64,000 nucleotides of DNA from Paraphoma chrysanthemicola. Taxonomy: Eukaryota; Ascomycota; Dothideomycetes; Pleosporales; Phaeosphaeriaceae. This document shows, piece by piece, positions 10,348 to 22,949 of this stretch. The position numbers and the translations under genes were made by a program. The number at the start of each line of letters is the position of its first letter. Positions within the stretch are counted from its first letter, which is position 1. The stretch is from positions 930,001 to 994,000 of the forward strand of contig JAGMWG010000014.1 of assembly GCA_020744225.1 (NCBI GenBank). Reading direction: 5' to 3'. The notes under the pieces are model-generated. The model worked only from the letters and a program-made list of their open reading frames with translations. It was not told where the DNA came from and searched no databases.

Positions 10348-13300
10348 CTTGAAAGTGAATGAGATTACAAAAACGAATAAGAGGTCAAACTTGCTGTCCG
10401 GCAGCCGTGAGAAGAGAAGGAGACAATGAAGAATGGAAGCAACACAGACTGATGAGGATGGTCAAGCGCATAAAGTCAATGATATGCTCATACCAAGCGG
10501 TACCAAGCATTGCGCTCTTGGTCCCAGCGACATGCTTCTCTGACAGATGCTTGTCACCAGCCAATAGTGGGTCTGCATTGGCACCCAACGCATTGTGCAA
10601 CAGACACAGAACAGGCTGGCGGTCGCGGCTTGGCCGGGAGAAGTGTCAAACTGCGTTTTGTGCCAAGTCTAGCTGTTTTCGAACATGGTGTTGCGCGTCG
10701 TGTCGCGGTGCGGTTGCAGATTCCGTTGGGAACATTGAGGTTTCATTGGTCCAATCAGGTGACTATGACGACCAAAATCAACAGAACATCTCTGAATCTG
10801 GTCTTTGCTGCAAATTTCTGAATAAGAGGCTTTCATATTGCCAAGAAAGATCGTTTCGGAAGGAGTCGCGGTAGAAGAAACAGCAGGACCGAACCTTGGC
10901 GATGTTTTGTACCAACATCGAGGCTGCCAAGCTGTCGCGAAGCAGTCGCTAAGATGTTTTGTGGGACTTTTGCGAGCAATGAAAGCTGACAGTTGCTTGT
11001 TGAGTGGAGTCCGAGAAGATTGTGTCGCTGCTGCTGTTGGCTGTTCCCACGTCCGTCACAGATCCACGCAAGCTGCACTTGTGACGATTTTCCAGGCAAA
11101 GTGGAACTCGCACGAACTGCTTTTCTGTAATCAAAGAGTCGAAGTAATGCAAGAGCCACCGTCAGCCGTACTCTTCGATGCCTTGTTTTCGTGCCTAGCC
11201 TTGAGCTTGGTGGATTAGTGCTCGTCAAATGCGAAATGACCGCCAAATCGTCTACAGTGAGTTGCCAACGTCGTGGTACTATCTTTTGTATCGAAGTGCC
11301 CTATACAGTGTGTTGCTGCTGTCATTCCCCTACAACATCTCGAGATTGTTTTGTCGTATTGCAGGGTGCCGTCGCTCATCAGCAAGCGCGCTTCGTCCGT
11401 AGAAGCGATTGAGTAAAGGCAGCCCAGACATTGCCGAGGAGGCTGTATTTTGTGTTGCGTATGCATAGAGAAGCGATAATGAGAAAGAGGACAACTTGCG
11501 TCACAATTGTGCCGGCCACAATCCAATAGCCCTAGGCGAAAGGACATCTTTGGGCGCTCGACAAGAAGGATATGTAGTCCCTTTGACAGAAACTTTCCTC
11601 ATACTCCCGACGTATGCTCCAGTCAGCCATAATGAATTAGGTTTATCTCCTTAGTTGTCCCCACAACGCCGCCATTTGCAGCTTCCTTTACGATGGTTGC
11701 GAGAAGGGCTTCGATCGAGTTGCATGATGCGTTCGACGGCGATGGAACATGTCATGTCCATTGCAAGTAGCTATCGCCGCACACTCGTGGTGTCAACTTG
11801 TCTTCGATGACTCCTATTCGAAAATAGGCTCAATGAAGCTAGCGTCTTTAGTCATAGGAACGTCGAAGTCATGGTAATCATCTCGATGGCCGCCATTCAG
11901 TCGAAGAAGCATGCAAGGCTGCGCCTCGGGTATATTGACATGCGATATTGCCCGTACCGCACTGTAAGACAAAGCCTACTGTCCGATGTATGCCTGTTGG
12001 ATATGTTCACTGTACACAACATGCGTGGAACTGGGCTCAAAGACCCAGCGTGTTGATGTTGAAGTTTAGTGCAAGAGCAAGCGAACATTTCCTTCCGCCT
12101 GCTACTAAGTCAACCGCCACAAGCCACTTTAGCGTTTTGTATCAAGCAAACTCGCGCCAAATGTGACCTATGCGGCGTTCCGAGGGGAACGAAGCATCGG
12201 CCAACAATGAGACAGCCAAGCACATGGCGTCAGACGAACTCGTTGACTTCCAAGTAATGCGCCGTAAGTACGAGCACAGCCTTGTTTATCCGCTCTTGCG
12301 ACGCTACCAATTTCGGCTCGCATGCGGTATGTCGCACCTTGGACTAATCCATGCCTGCATTAACGTCAGCATCTTATCGTGGTCTGAAATTGATTGAAGA
12401 GAGTTGTGAGATTCACCACAAGCACAGCAATGTTCTACAATTCATCCAATTAATTTCTCGCTGCTAGAGGAACCGACGTCACCTTGGACGCTGGAAGACA
12501 ATGAAAACATCCCGTATGCATCAGCTGGCACTGGTGGAAGGACGGAATCTAGATGATTTTGATACGCTCTGCTACATTGAAGTGCGTCTGGGATACGATG
12601 CGCAAGCCCCACAAACGCTATCCGAACGGTCGGAACATTCGGCAGGATGAACGTTTCTCAAGTTAACCACGACTCCACAAAATCTAAATTGCCTAGGTAT
12701 GGTTCGCACGTTACTCCGCCTTCCAAGGATTCCAGGCTCGTCAAATCGGAAAACATTGCGTAAAGTTGCCCAAATCGTGTTGGTGGCGTAGACCCTGATC
12801 TGCAACAGCGATCGTGGCGTTGCAAGCATCGTCATCGCAACGTCCAAACTTGGTTTTTCCAGAGCGCTGCCATCCCGCCTGACATTCTACCGTCCAATCA
12901 TACGAGCCCTATGGACCTGCTCTGCCTATTCGGGATGGTTCGTAGATTCACCCTCTGCCTCTTTCGGATGGTTCACGACGCCTCAAATCGCAGTCGACTC
13001 CGATTGCTTCGGGAGCCGTCTGGACATCAGATGGTATGCGCCTAAAGTTCTCTCAGCTATAGTGCAGATGCGTCATGAGAGACTTGAGACGGCCACAGGC
13101 CTTGGTTTTGCAGTGATTTCGACACAGCTGTGGCTTGCGGCTGTGTGTAGGCACGTCACAAATAAGGAGGACAGAAAGATTGCACTGACGTCGCGATGCG
13201 GCACAAGAGATGCATAAGTGTCGGAATCCTTCACCTAAAAGGCTGCCCCTGTCCTTGTGCAACTGCTCCATCCAGTCAATCCTACTTGCTTGCCATACCT

Positions 13301-13357
13301 TGATCCATACTCATCACTACACTACACCCCTACCGTCGATCACGTTCCTCTTTCAAA
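10348..13357. other. 3-kb gene-poor stretch
   Basis: Many short frames occur on both strands, but none is longer than about 170 codons or has a recognisable motif, a signal peptide or a consistent intron pattern. Base composition is near the neighbours, so it does not look like an AT-rich repeat block. The last 100 bases are pyrimidine-rich and serve as the aquaporin promoter. I cannot exclude a non-coding transcript. Confidence 0.4.
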
Positions 13358-14453
13358 ATGAACGTCGACCGTCCTACTCGTGGTCTTCGCGTGCCATGGA
13401 AGTCCCGCAAGCACCAGTTCCCTAGCCGTCATGAGCGCCATGTCGAGCGCCGTTTATGGTTCCTCGACTTCCTTCCCAAGGCCGCAAAGGGACATATTGT
13501 CGCCTGTGTCGGCGAGTTCGTGGGTACATTCATGTTCCTACTCTTCGCACTAGGCGGGACGAATGTCGTCAATACTGCACCACCCGAAGGACAGAATGCA
13601 GTTGACTTGAGTGCCAATCCGAGCAAGATCATGTACATCGCACTCGTGTTTGGTATGAGTCTGGCTGTCAATGCGTGGGTGTTCTTCCGCATCAGTGGAG
13701 GCTTGTTCAACCCTGCTGTCACGCTCGGCATGATGGTCGTTGGTGCAACGGGATACACACGTGGACTTTTGATCATCGTATCTCAGATCCTTGGAGGCAT
13801 TGCCGCCAGTGGTGTCGTGAGTGCGATGATGCCGAACGTTCTCGCCGTCAGGACCGAACTTGGTGGCGGAACTAGTGTGGTACAGGGCTTGTTCATTGAG
13901 GTACGTCTCCACGATATGATGCCTTTGTTCTGGACTAACGAATACGCAGATGTTTTTGACTGCCCAACTGGTCTTCACCATCTTCATGCTCGCCACCGAG
14001 AAGCACGAAGGCACCTTCATTGCTCCAGTCGGCATCGGTCTATCTCTCTTCGTCGCTGAGCTCATGGGTGTCTTCTACACTGGCGGCAGCGTCAACCCCG
14101 CGCGCTCTTTCGGGCCCTGTGTCGTCACACAAGAGTTTAACTCATATCACTGGATCTATTGGGTCGGCCCGGTCCTTGGCGCCCTGTTGGCCAGTGTGTT
14201 CTACATGTTCATCAAGGCGCTCGAGTATGAGACGGTCAACATGGTCGCCGATCCAAAGAAGGCGCTCGCCGAGAAGTTTGATCGTACAACGGGGGCGAAC
14301 AAGAGTGAGTTGCCGCCAACATCGAGGGATAGCGTTGGCTCTGGAGTCACCTTGGGGTCAGGGAACACTCTTGACCGAAGCGTTGTTGATAGGCCAATGG
14401 ATACGTATGAGAGATCTCCTGCGCTGGAGGGCGGACACACCGCAAGGCACTAG
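13358..14453 (+). CDS. Aquaporin / major intrinsic protein
   Basis: Two exons, 13358-13900 and 13950-14453, with a 49-bp phase-0 intron, give 348 residues. The ATG at 13358 begins MNVDRPTRGLRVPWKSRKHQ. Both pore half-helices are present with intact NPA boxes: GGLFNPAVTLG near residue 114 and GGSVNPARSFGP near residue 248. Six membrane segments are evident, for example AKGHIVACVGEFVGTFMFLL and MFLTAQLVFTIFMLA. After the second NPA comes ARSFGP, where Arg is the usual aromatic/arginine filter residue; this favours a water channel over a glycerol facilitator. The N-terminal 50 residues are basic and the C-terminal 80 residues are Ser/Thr-rich, both probably cytoplasmic and possibly regulatory. 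It sits at the plasma membrane in known fungal members. Confidence 0.92.
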
Positions 14454-15224
14454 GGGGCTTTTCATTCGAATTTCTTTATGCCCGAGAATGTTATGACCGA
14501 CATGTTGTAATGGAACTATACATAATAATATTGAGTTAATTTAGCGAAATCCATTCACATACATCAGCGAGCAGATAGAATATGTAAAACAGAAACTTCA
14601 CGTGCTCACCCAGCGATGACGTACTTTGGCAGAATATCGTTCATGAGTTACCTGATCTATGTTTCATCAACGACATTGGGTATCTAATCTCCCTCAAATA
14701 AAGAACTTGTCTAGCCGTGGACGCCGAAAAAGCATTGTAGTCATCGTTCTCGTAAAGAAAAGAGGCCGGAAAAAAATTCCGTTGTCCCAGCGTCGGCGCC
14801 AAGACTGAACGCAAATGTGAAAATACCGAAATGGATCATTGCACACATCGGAGTGCGTCCCCGCTTCAATCAATCTCGGTTCCAGCCCGTCGTACATGTC
14901 ATGGGCAATCATGCCTTCCTTAAGTTTCCAATTCGACGCCGTAATTCGTGTGCATCCTGCGCACAGCGTGCATGCAGCCACCCGTGCCTCATTGTGCTGT
15001 CTTGCAGCCACAAATATTGATTCGTGTCGTGGCACACCAAGGCCGCGTAAGTGTCGCTTGAAAAAAGCGCATCCGAGCACACCGCCACGTCATGTCGCAA
15101 TTAACCGGATATAAGCCAGGTAAACGCTGTCCACGATCCTCGCCACGAGTCGCAGCCACACCTTCCCAGTGCGGCGATTGGCCCGACGTCATCGCGCTCG
15201 GTGGTTCGTCGGCGGGCGATCCTC
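14454..15224. other. Convergent intergenic region
   Basis: This lies between the 3' ends of the aquaporin and the Zn2Cys6 regulator. Small frames near 14694-15339 have no support. Confidence 0.45.
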
Positions 15225-18200
15225 TCAACGCCAACTGCCCATGCCCTGTCCTTGCGGCGCGAACTGTGCACGCCCTGCAAAAGGTGGCTGGTGACCGTTG
15301 GGCATGCCAATGCTGGGGTCTAGAAACGTGTTGGCCCATTCGTCTTGGGTAAGGAGATCGTCGAATTGAAGATTGTTGCTCGGCAGGTGCACATTTGGAC
15401 TGCCATTGTGGGGCGGATAGCCTCGCGATGTCTGTGCGCCTTGCATGAGGTACATTGGCATCGAGCCATAGAGCTGCACGTCGTTTTCGGGGCGCCTTGG
15501 AGCGCCGAAACCGGGTGGAGCAAAGGGCGCAGGATGCGATTTCATGTCGACGCCAGACATGTGCTGTGGCACACCGACTGCTGGGGACGCGGTGTTGCGA
15601 TCGAACATTTGAGGATGTCGACTTTCAAAGGTGGTCATTGGCTGGTTGGGGTATGCCAGAGGATCAGCAGAGGGGAACATGATGGTTGAAATGTCCGGCA
15701 CGTTCAGACCTGATGGATCTGCAAAGTTGCTTCCCAGGGGTGTTGCAGGAAACGATGGTCTTTGTTGCGGTGTATGTGTTCGTCCAATTCCAAAGCCTGG
15801 GAGACTGGCAGTAGACGAGGTCGGTGTAAGTCCAGGGACAGCGTCGAAGAATTCAGGATTAGATGATGGCGATGGTGAGCCGTACGATGGATCGATACCT
15901 AGGCTCGCGAAGTGGGACTGCGAGATTGGGAGAGAATGAGACATGGCAGTGCGCTTGAGGTCGGGCATGGTTTCGGGGAATGTGCTGGCGCGACGGGGTG
16001 CCATGAACTCGTCCTGCTTGAGAAGATTTGGCCGCGAGGCAACTGACTGGGGCGAGCTACCTTGGCGGCGCTTCTTGGACTCAATGATCTCTCCGCCGTG
16101 CTTGATTGACTCTGGTAGTCTTTCGAACATGCTCTGTGGATAAAGTTAGCGAGTGTACTGTGTAGATGCGAGATATCGGAATGCATACCTTGAGCGCGGT
16201 GCTACACCGGTCTGCCGCGATGCTCCGCTTCGAAAAGAATGCAAGGACTTCTTTGCCTTCCACCGCATCTCGTAGCAGCTCAAAGCTTGTGGGGCTCGTC
16301 GGATTTTCCAGCACAAAGTATAGAATCGAGACAATGGCAAAGAAGGTCGTGTACATGGAGAACCAGTAAGCTCCTGCCAAAACGCCTTTTTTCCTCATCT
16401 CAGTGGAAATATGGATAATGTTCCGCGAAACGCTGACGCAGGCTGAAGCACAAGCGAATGCTCTCTGATCAACACTCTTTTCCTTGTTCGCGAGCGAGAC
16501 ATAGTGTAGGAATGGTCGGTACAACAATAGTTGGGCGTGACCGAATGCCATCCGTAGCATTTGCTGTACCCTTAACAATGCTGTTAGCCACCGATTTCAC
16601 ACTTTTTTTTTGTGTGAACTTACCGAATAATGAGTGGCGATTCTGCTCCTCCCGGTTTCAGTGCACTTGGAAGTTCATCCAGCCACCGCGATAGATCTTG
16701 TTCGAGCTCTCTGATCTTTGAATAGCTTACTGTATATGTGACAGATCCAGTGCTGCCTGATTGTGTTCCCTTGATAGGGTATACAACCTTGCAGATCTTG
16801 CTTAGAACCTGCACGATTCTTGTGTGTGCGTTGAAGGCAGACATGACTGAGATGGTGCCTTCTGGCATGGGAAGAATACCATTCTCGGTGATATAGTCAT
16901 CGTCTACCTCAGCTGGCCATTCCTGATCGATATCCTCGTCTTCAAGAAAGCGTGGCAAGCCAAGCATTGCGCCCACATACGAATCCATCCGCCGTATCAC
17001 CCAGAATATCCGTTTTCGCGTCTCGGCTTCGATCGGATTAAAGCTGGTGTTGAAAGACCGATGTAGTCCCATGCGCAGAGCTGATCGCAGAGCGACTCCG
17101 ATGTATGCATAACATGTGCTCAATTTCGCAGATGATTGCAGAAACTGGATCATAAAAATGATGGTCTGGAGTGATACAAGATCTCGGCAGTCGGTAACAT
17201 CGATGAGCTGGCGGGCAGCCTTGAAGTATCGGTACCTAGAAGTAATGTGTTAGCTATGCCATGGCATCAGGATTGTGTATATTTACCCCTCGTCGATCAG
17301 CGTCTCGTATGTGGCTTTGTCTAGATCGCGGTCGTTTCGAGAGAACAATTTGCCCAACGCAAGGACTGAGAAGAGTAATGGAAGGAAGTTGTGTTCCGCA
17401 GATCCATATTGCTCAGCACGTAGCTCGTACATGCGATCGAATTGCTTGTAAAAGGTAGGTAAATGCACAACTCTTAGCATTGCACTAGCCTCAACAATGG
17501 CAGCGTCGCAGAGGTTCTGTGCTTCGTCCTTACTCGGTAGATCCGCGGCAGTGGGTGTAGTGGACGAGGAATCGGCAAAAGACTGAGTGGACGAGTTAGG
17601 CGAAGAAGGCGCTTGAGACATGGAACGGTGCTTCAGTGAGGGCGAAGTGTCGGCTGGTATTTGGAACAATTCCCCGAATTGCCTCAAACCGCTCATGAAG
17701 CTCACCCCCGAAGAGTGTCCATGATAATCCCAGTTGCCTTCTTCATCCAGGTCGAGGTGGCCTGTAGCTTTTACCATTGCCTCCAAATGGGAGTCATTCA
17801 AGTCCTCGCTCGGATGCGCGACATGGTTGGATGCAAGGCGCGGGTCAGTTGGCATAGGCGGCGGTTGTGGTTGCGGGGCTGCGACAGGTAGCTGCGGGAG
17901 CAGCCCGCTCTGTAGATGGGCATCAATGCTGGGATCGTTCAGGTCCACGGTCGGAAAGACAACATGCAACAGGGCTTTGGCGCGTTTCAATTGACTTTCT
18001 AAGGCTTCGATATACTGAGGGGTAGCATTGCGTCTACGGTTCGATGGTTGATCGTAGGTGCTGATCTGAGTCAGTTGAGACGTGTGGCGTAGGTTCATGG
18101 GTGAAGTCACCATTCTACACGACAGTTAGCATGGCTAGCTTACAACAGGAATGGAGGCAGTGCAGGAGCTTACCATAGCTGTAGACCGTACAGTGAGTGC

Positions 18201-18438
18201 ACGGCTGCTTTCCATCGCATTTGATCTTCTTTCTTCTACATTCATCGCAAGCGCGTGTCACCCTCCGCCGCTTTTGGAGTGGCTGTGGCTTCGGCGCCTG
18301 ATCGTCGGCGGTATCGTTGGTCGGGGAATTATCGTCACCGAATTCGGGACTATCCTCGTGTAGAGATGGTTCATACTGACCAGACTGGCCGGAGCCTGTT
18401 GGAAGGCTTTCAGTTGTGGTAAGGGCAGGAGAAGCCAT
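15225..18438 (-). CDS. Zn2Cys6 transcription factor (Asg1/Hal9/Tbs1-like) with fungal-specific TF domain
   Basis: Six exons: 18174-18438, 18111-18114 (only 4 nt), 17287-18060, 16624-17235, 16189-16570 and 15225-16133, with introns of 59, 50, 51, 53 and 55 bp, give 981 residues. The DNA-binding motif lies near residues 60-90: basic QKRRRVTRACDEC, KIKCDGKQPCTHC, then TVYSYEC. The sixth cysteine is restored only by the 4-nt exon. A conserved linker follows (TYDQPSNRRRNATPQYIEAL) and a short coiled coil. The fungal-specific TF regulatory domain spans about 270-600, with YFKAARQLIDVTDCRDLVSL, STCYAYIGVALRSALRMGLH and RKRIFWVIRRMDSYVGAMLG. The C-terminal third is Pro/Ser/Gln-rich and probably activating. 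Relatives act in stress and carbon-source responses in the nucleus. The target genes here are unknown. The linker and length resemble Asg1-type factors; the subfamily call is from memory. Confidence 0.85.
16596..16618 (-). repeat. Perfect hairpin inside an intron of the Zn2Cys6 gene
   Basis: A 7-bp perfect inverted repeat (TTCACAC / GTGTGAA) surrounds a run of nine T (nine A in the transcript). It begins five bases inside the GTAAGT donor of the 53-bp intron 16571-16623. It could loop out the 5' half of this very small intron; a functional effect is only a guess. Confidence 0.6.
18111..18114 (-). other. 4-nt micro-exon completing the Zn2Cys6 motif
   Basis: On the minus strand the exon reads AATG between a CTAAC-branched 59-bp intron (18115-18173, GTAAGC...GTAG) and a CTGAC-branched 50-bp intron (18061-18110, GTGACT...ATCAG). 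Exon 1 ends with a lone G and exon 3 starts with C, so the product reads G-AA then TG-C: Glu-Cys. This Cys is exactly six residues after the fifth, as the zinc cluster requires. Reading through, or removing one long intron instead, either breaks the frame or loses the cysteine. Confidence 0.75.
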
Positions 18439-21400
18439 GGCGACAGTTGGGGAACATGGCTGTGGCTGGGGGATGCTGCGCCTAAGAGCAAATGGGTGGG
18501 ATAGTCGCGACAGGGTCGGTCAGCAGCGGAGCGGTGGGTCAAGAAATTAGGATTCTAATGGAGAACGTCTTAGCGCTGTTCCATGGCATCGTCCCGCTCT
18601 TGGGCACCGGAACCGAGTCGTGTTATTTCCGCCGAGTCGTCCGCTTGTTCGTGCTCCAAGGGTGGCCAAGGACTGCTCGAAGTTCTTTCAATATGTATAT
18701 CATTCAGCACGTAATCGCGCGAACATGATTGTCTTCCTGTCTGCTCGATACATGGGGAGGTGGCCACGATTGCTGAAGCACTGCTATCACGCTCCCTTCC
18801 CCACCCCTCGGCTGTCATTCATTAACAGCACCAAATCCGTCTAGTACAAGACAGCGGGAGCTGCACCACCACAGCCGCCAAGTCACGAAGCACAGCCATT
18901 CGCCTATGTACGGCCTGTGGCGTCATGGTATTGTTGGCGACGTATGCGCTCATAGGTTGAGACGAGGTGAGGGGTCCTCGGCCGGCGCCACCCACGCCAC
19001 TCCAAGGCCAGTCAGAAGAGCCTTAGGCTCTTGGGGCTTACCGGCGCGCAGCGGAGCAGTGAGCACGCTTGCGGCCCACTCAAAGCGCGCGCTAAATGGC
19101 CTGATCATCTGTGTGATCGCAGCTTGTTTTGTTCCCATGCTTCCTCGTGCGCTCTAAAGCCACTCATCGTGGCAGTGATCAACGTTGTCGCTCGGTTAAG
19201 GCGTCCGCGTCGCATTGAGCGCACAGAAAAAGGCGCCGTCATGTGGCCAAGCATATCTTTTCTCCTCAGATGCAGGTTGCTTTCGGAGCATGTTGTTTGC
19301 GAAGGCCGACCGCTTGCGCTTCCGCTGCACCAGCCTCTTCCACGCGAAACTCGTAGCGCCGGATAATCTCACTGCAAAGGTGACAGCGTGGCTTGACCTT
19401 GGGGCTGGTGGGTCTTGTCCTCTTCAGGCTGGTTACCTTGCCGAGCTCCAGACGTCGCACGCACTCTTTGCAGAGTCTTGCCATGCCTTGGTACTGCTTC
19501 GACGAGAACTACGTGCAGACAAAGGGCATCGGCGGTGGAAAGCCGAGCCTAGGACAAGGTCCACGGACACACCATGTGACCCGGAGCCACAGTCATGGTG
19601 AGAAACTCATTGCAAACGCTGCAGTGTGCGGTGGGCCCGCTTGTCCGCTTAAGTTTCCCGGACTCCCTGTATGCATATGCTGTAATTAGTAATTGGAAGA
19701 TATTGGCTGCAAGGAGGGTACCATATGCAGCCTATGGGGGCTTGCTTCACACCTGCTTCAGAGACTTCCTGGCGATGTTGCTCGATTTGGCTCGTAAGGC
19801 GACAGCTTGCGGGCCTCATTAGTGTGCGGATGCTCGCTTCCAAGGTCCGTCGCACGTCTTGCTCCATTATCTGGAGCTTGTTGCACCCATTCTTCGGGCG
19901 TTCCGTCGACGTGGTTTGGAAGTATGTCATCCCGAGTTTCTTGGCCTGCATACAGTTGAGCCACAAGGGCTAGCGAGCGTGAAGGTCACGTTCGGACAGA
20001 CAAGCGCATGTGGCTAGTGTAGTTCGTGTGGCTGGTATGTCAGTATCGAGCCAAAGCCGTAATGTGCACTGCTGGCCAGGCATGGATGTTTGCTTTCTGC
20101 GTATATTCGCGAGTCATTTGCTTCACCAGCCATAGATATGGTGGGCGCACAACCTTGGCCGCCAATGAGCCACACCGCCAAGAACCTTCGCAACGAGGTG
20201 TGCGGCAAGTTGCGGCTTGACCGCATGGTTGAGACCAAGGGCATGCTGTACTGTGGCGTCATCTGTGTTGCTCTGGACCAGGGGTGACTCTTGATGGAGG
20301 GCATTGTGCATTCCCACAGATAGTGTAACAGGAACGATTCCGCCCTTTGAAAGTGCTGTGATCAGAAATTTCATGCGAAACAAAATGGAACCTGCTAGAG
20401 CCAAGTGCCCGTAAGGAGGACTACGTATGGCATACACGTGCCGTATTCGTAAATGCGGCTCCCGGAGATGTCGTGCGAGACGTTAGTGCCATCTTGGGGT
20501 GTGGCTTATCAGCATAAGGGCCAAGACGCAACGGTCTGTGATTTCCAAGATTCACTTGTACGATCGCAATTTCGTGTGGCGCATGAGTATGGGTAGCCGT
20601 TATGTAATTATTACACGGGTAAGTGCTCCATATCGCACGGCGGGAGTCTGTGACCGCACGAGTAAGACGTGGGAGCAACACGGGAAATGTCGCCCAGTAG
20701 AAAAGGGAGCTGCAACACCTGTCACCCTCAATGTTGTACTTGCGGTGACGATGCATTCTTTCTGCATTCCGCTCGTGTGCAGGTCGTGAGCTTGTCCTAC
20801 GACGAGCAGCCTCATCCACGGTCCCACCATGAGTGCTTAGCGATGCACTCGGTGAGACTTATTGCTGGCTATGCGGAGGTCTGCACATATTTTCAGAGCG
20901 TCTTCACAGTGCGTGCATTTGGCGGTAATGCTGAAATGAGAAGTGTGATAGGAGAAAGAGATAACAATAACCGTCCTAGAACATCGGAACCGAGGAGCTG
21001 TGTGCTATGTGAGAGACGCAAGGACAGTAGCTGAGTGGGAGCACCGCAACAACCCCATCGTGGCTTCCACCTGTGGCTACCACCCGTAGACTAAGCACAG
21101 CCCACGTGACATGCAGCATCGTCAATCGGATCGGACATTGTCCAAAGAGATGCAAGAAGAGATCAATGAGCGCAAACGAGCTCCGTCGAAATCAGCGAAG
21201 TTGCTGAAAGCACTGGTGATTTTGTGGTTGCAAAGCGGCTTGAAAATGGCAAGATACATTCGGCTGCTCGCTTTTGCTATTCGGCTGGATCACTTAGCAG
21301 TTCCTGAAGGTCTCCGCATCTCTTTACAAGCGTCGCATAACACTGATAAATGTCTAAAAGCCTCCAGGCATCTATACCAATTTATTTTTAGTAGCGCGTG

Positions 21401-21953
21401 AATGTATCCAGCCCGTACTATTAGAAGTATGTAGTGACTCTCCAGAGCACTACGATGCAGGCTGCACGGCCAAATGGCAAAAGCACACGGCCGAATATCT
21501 TAGCGTTGAAAATGGCCAGCAACCATTGAGAACGGTAAGTGCTATTGAAAGTCCAAGTTTGGCGCAGTCATTCGAGGATCTTGTTATCCCCACGAGATTG
21601 TCTCCACCAGGCAAAGCAAAAACATGTGCTCTGGTCGGTCACGACATTGCTCCATTCTGCGCGCTCACAGAAGGCTGTATAGCTTCTTAGAATTGTGGCA
21701 GCACGGGTGATATTAGCAACCTGTTGTGAGGATGACCAGGAATCTGTAATAGCAATTTCGAGGCTGGCTGTCGCAGCAGTCGGGGCTGGTGTTGCAAATA
21801 TTCCGTTCGCACTGTCCGTGGGGTCCAGTCGCGCTTGCCGAAAGGAGCCGCCAAGATTTAGACGAACACACTCGCTCATGCATTTTCGTAACATCACGAC
21901 CACGACCACGACCTCGACAACTAACCTCCAGCACAACACCCGGATTCGACACC
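18439..21953. other. 3.5-kb stretch without a supported gene; scattered CxxC frames on the minus strand
   Basis: The first part is the divergent upstream region of the Zn2Cys6 gene. Between about 19266 and 20990 the minus strand holds several short open segments with paired cysteines, including MARLCKECVRRLELG (ATG at about 19484), PRCHLCSEII, AHCSVCNEFL and AKCTHCEDAL, some bordered by plausible AG acceptors. I could not join them into one frame-consistent gene. They may be exons of a small zinc-binding protein, remnants of one, or chance. The last 300 bases lead into the ribosomal protein gene. Confidence 0.35.
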
Positions 21954-22949
21954 ATGTCCACCTTCGAGCCGGTCATCGTACGTACCTTCCGCACACACGC
22001 TTCCCATTGCTCGCGTTACGTAGTCGCAACCAACGGCGCCGACGCTCGCTCCGACAGCACCGCACAATCGCATGAAACCTCTGGCTGACTTTATACAGGT
22101 CATTGACGGCAAGGGCCATCTGCTCGGTCGCCTCGCCAGCACCGTCGCTAAGCAGCTGCTCAATGGCCAGAAGATTGTCGTTGTGCGCTGCGAAGCCCTG
22201 AACATCTCTGGCGAGTTCTTCCGCGCCAAGTGTACGTTATTACCCCCGACCGCGAGCGAGAAGCGAGAGCAGACATTAGGTGTTCTACGGAAGCTGTGGG
22301 TGTATCAGACCAGGAATCTGAGAAACCTGCTCTGCTTGCTGTCGAACATTGCTCGTGGGAGACGTTGAAAGCATGGCCTCCCGACTGACAATTTTACAGT
22401 GAAGTACTCTGCTTTCATGCGCAAGCAGACTCGCTTCAACCCCACCCGTGGTGGTATGTACAAACCTTGAGCGGCAGGAAAAGCACCACTGACACCCTCA
22501 GGTCCCTTCCATTTCCGCGCCCCCTCCAAGATGTTCTGGCGAACCGTCCGCGGCATGATTCCTCACAAGACCGCCCGCGGCAAGGCCGCCATGGAGCGCC
22601 TAAAGACCTTCGAGGGTATTCCCCCACCATACGACAAGAAGAAGCGCGTTGTTGTCCCCCAGGCTTTGAGGGTACTGAGGTTGAAGCCCGGCCGCAAGTA
22701 CTGCACCGTCGGTCGTCTCGGCCACGAGTTCGGCTGGAAGTACCAGGACGTTGTTGCCCGGTATGTTACATCGCTACTGAATTCTCATATATATGCTGAT
22801 GATGTGACAGTCTTGAGGAGCGCAGGAAGGTCAAGGGCGCCGCATACTACGAGCGCAAGAAGGCCGCACGGAGGCAGTTGGCTGAGGCTAAGAAGACCGC
22901 CACCGTCGACAGCAAGACCCAGGAGCACCTTACCTCGCTCGGCTACTAG
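21954..22949 (+). CDS. RPL16: 60S ribosomal protein L16 (uL13)
   Basis: Five exons: 21954-21977, 22099-22231, 22400-22453, 22502-22760 and 22811-22949, with introns of 121, 168, 48 and 50 bp, give 202 residues, close to the 199 of yeast. The first exon has only eight codons (MSTFEPVI). The joined start VIDGKGHLLGRLASTVAKQL, the signature KIVVVRCEALNISGEFFR, KYSAFMRKQTRFNPTRGG, PHKTARGKAAMERLKTFEG and the Lys/Arg-rich tail are typical of eukaryotic uL13. It is a structural protein of the large cytosolic subunit. Longer introns near the 5' end, as here, are usual for fungal ribosomal protein genes. A CT-rich leader precedes the ATG. Confidence 0.96.

Noticed and set aside
10348..13357. Possible repeat-induced point mutation or transposon relic in the gene-poor block
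   Set aside because: No AT enrichment, terminal repeats or transposase-like frames were visible by eye.
20600..21034. Plus-strand frame rich in cysteine pairs (GSCNTCHPQCCTCGDD, SCVLCERRK)
   Set aside because: The start is not an ATG with a leader, the segment is short, and it overlaps opposite-strand open segments; chance cannot be excluded.
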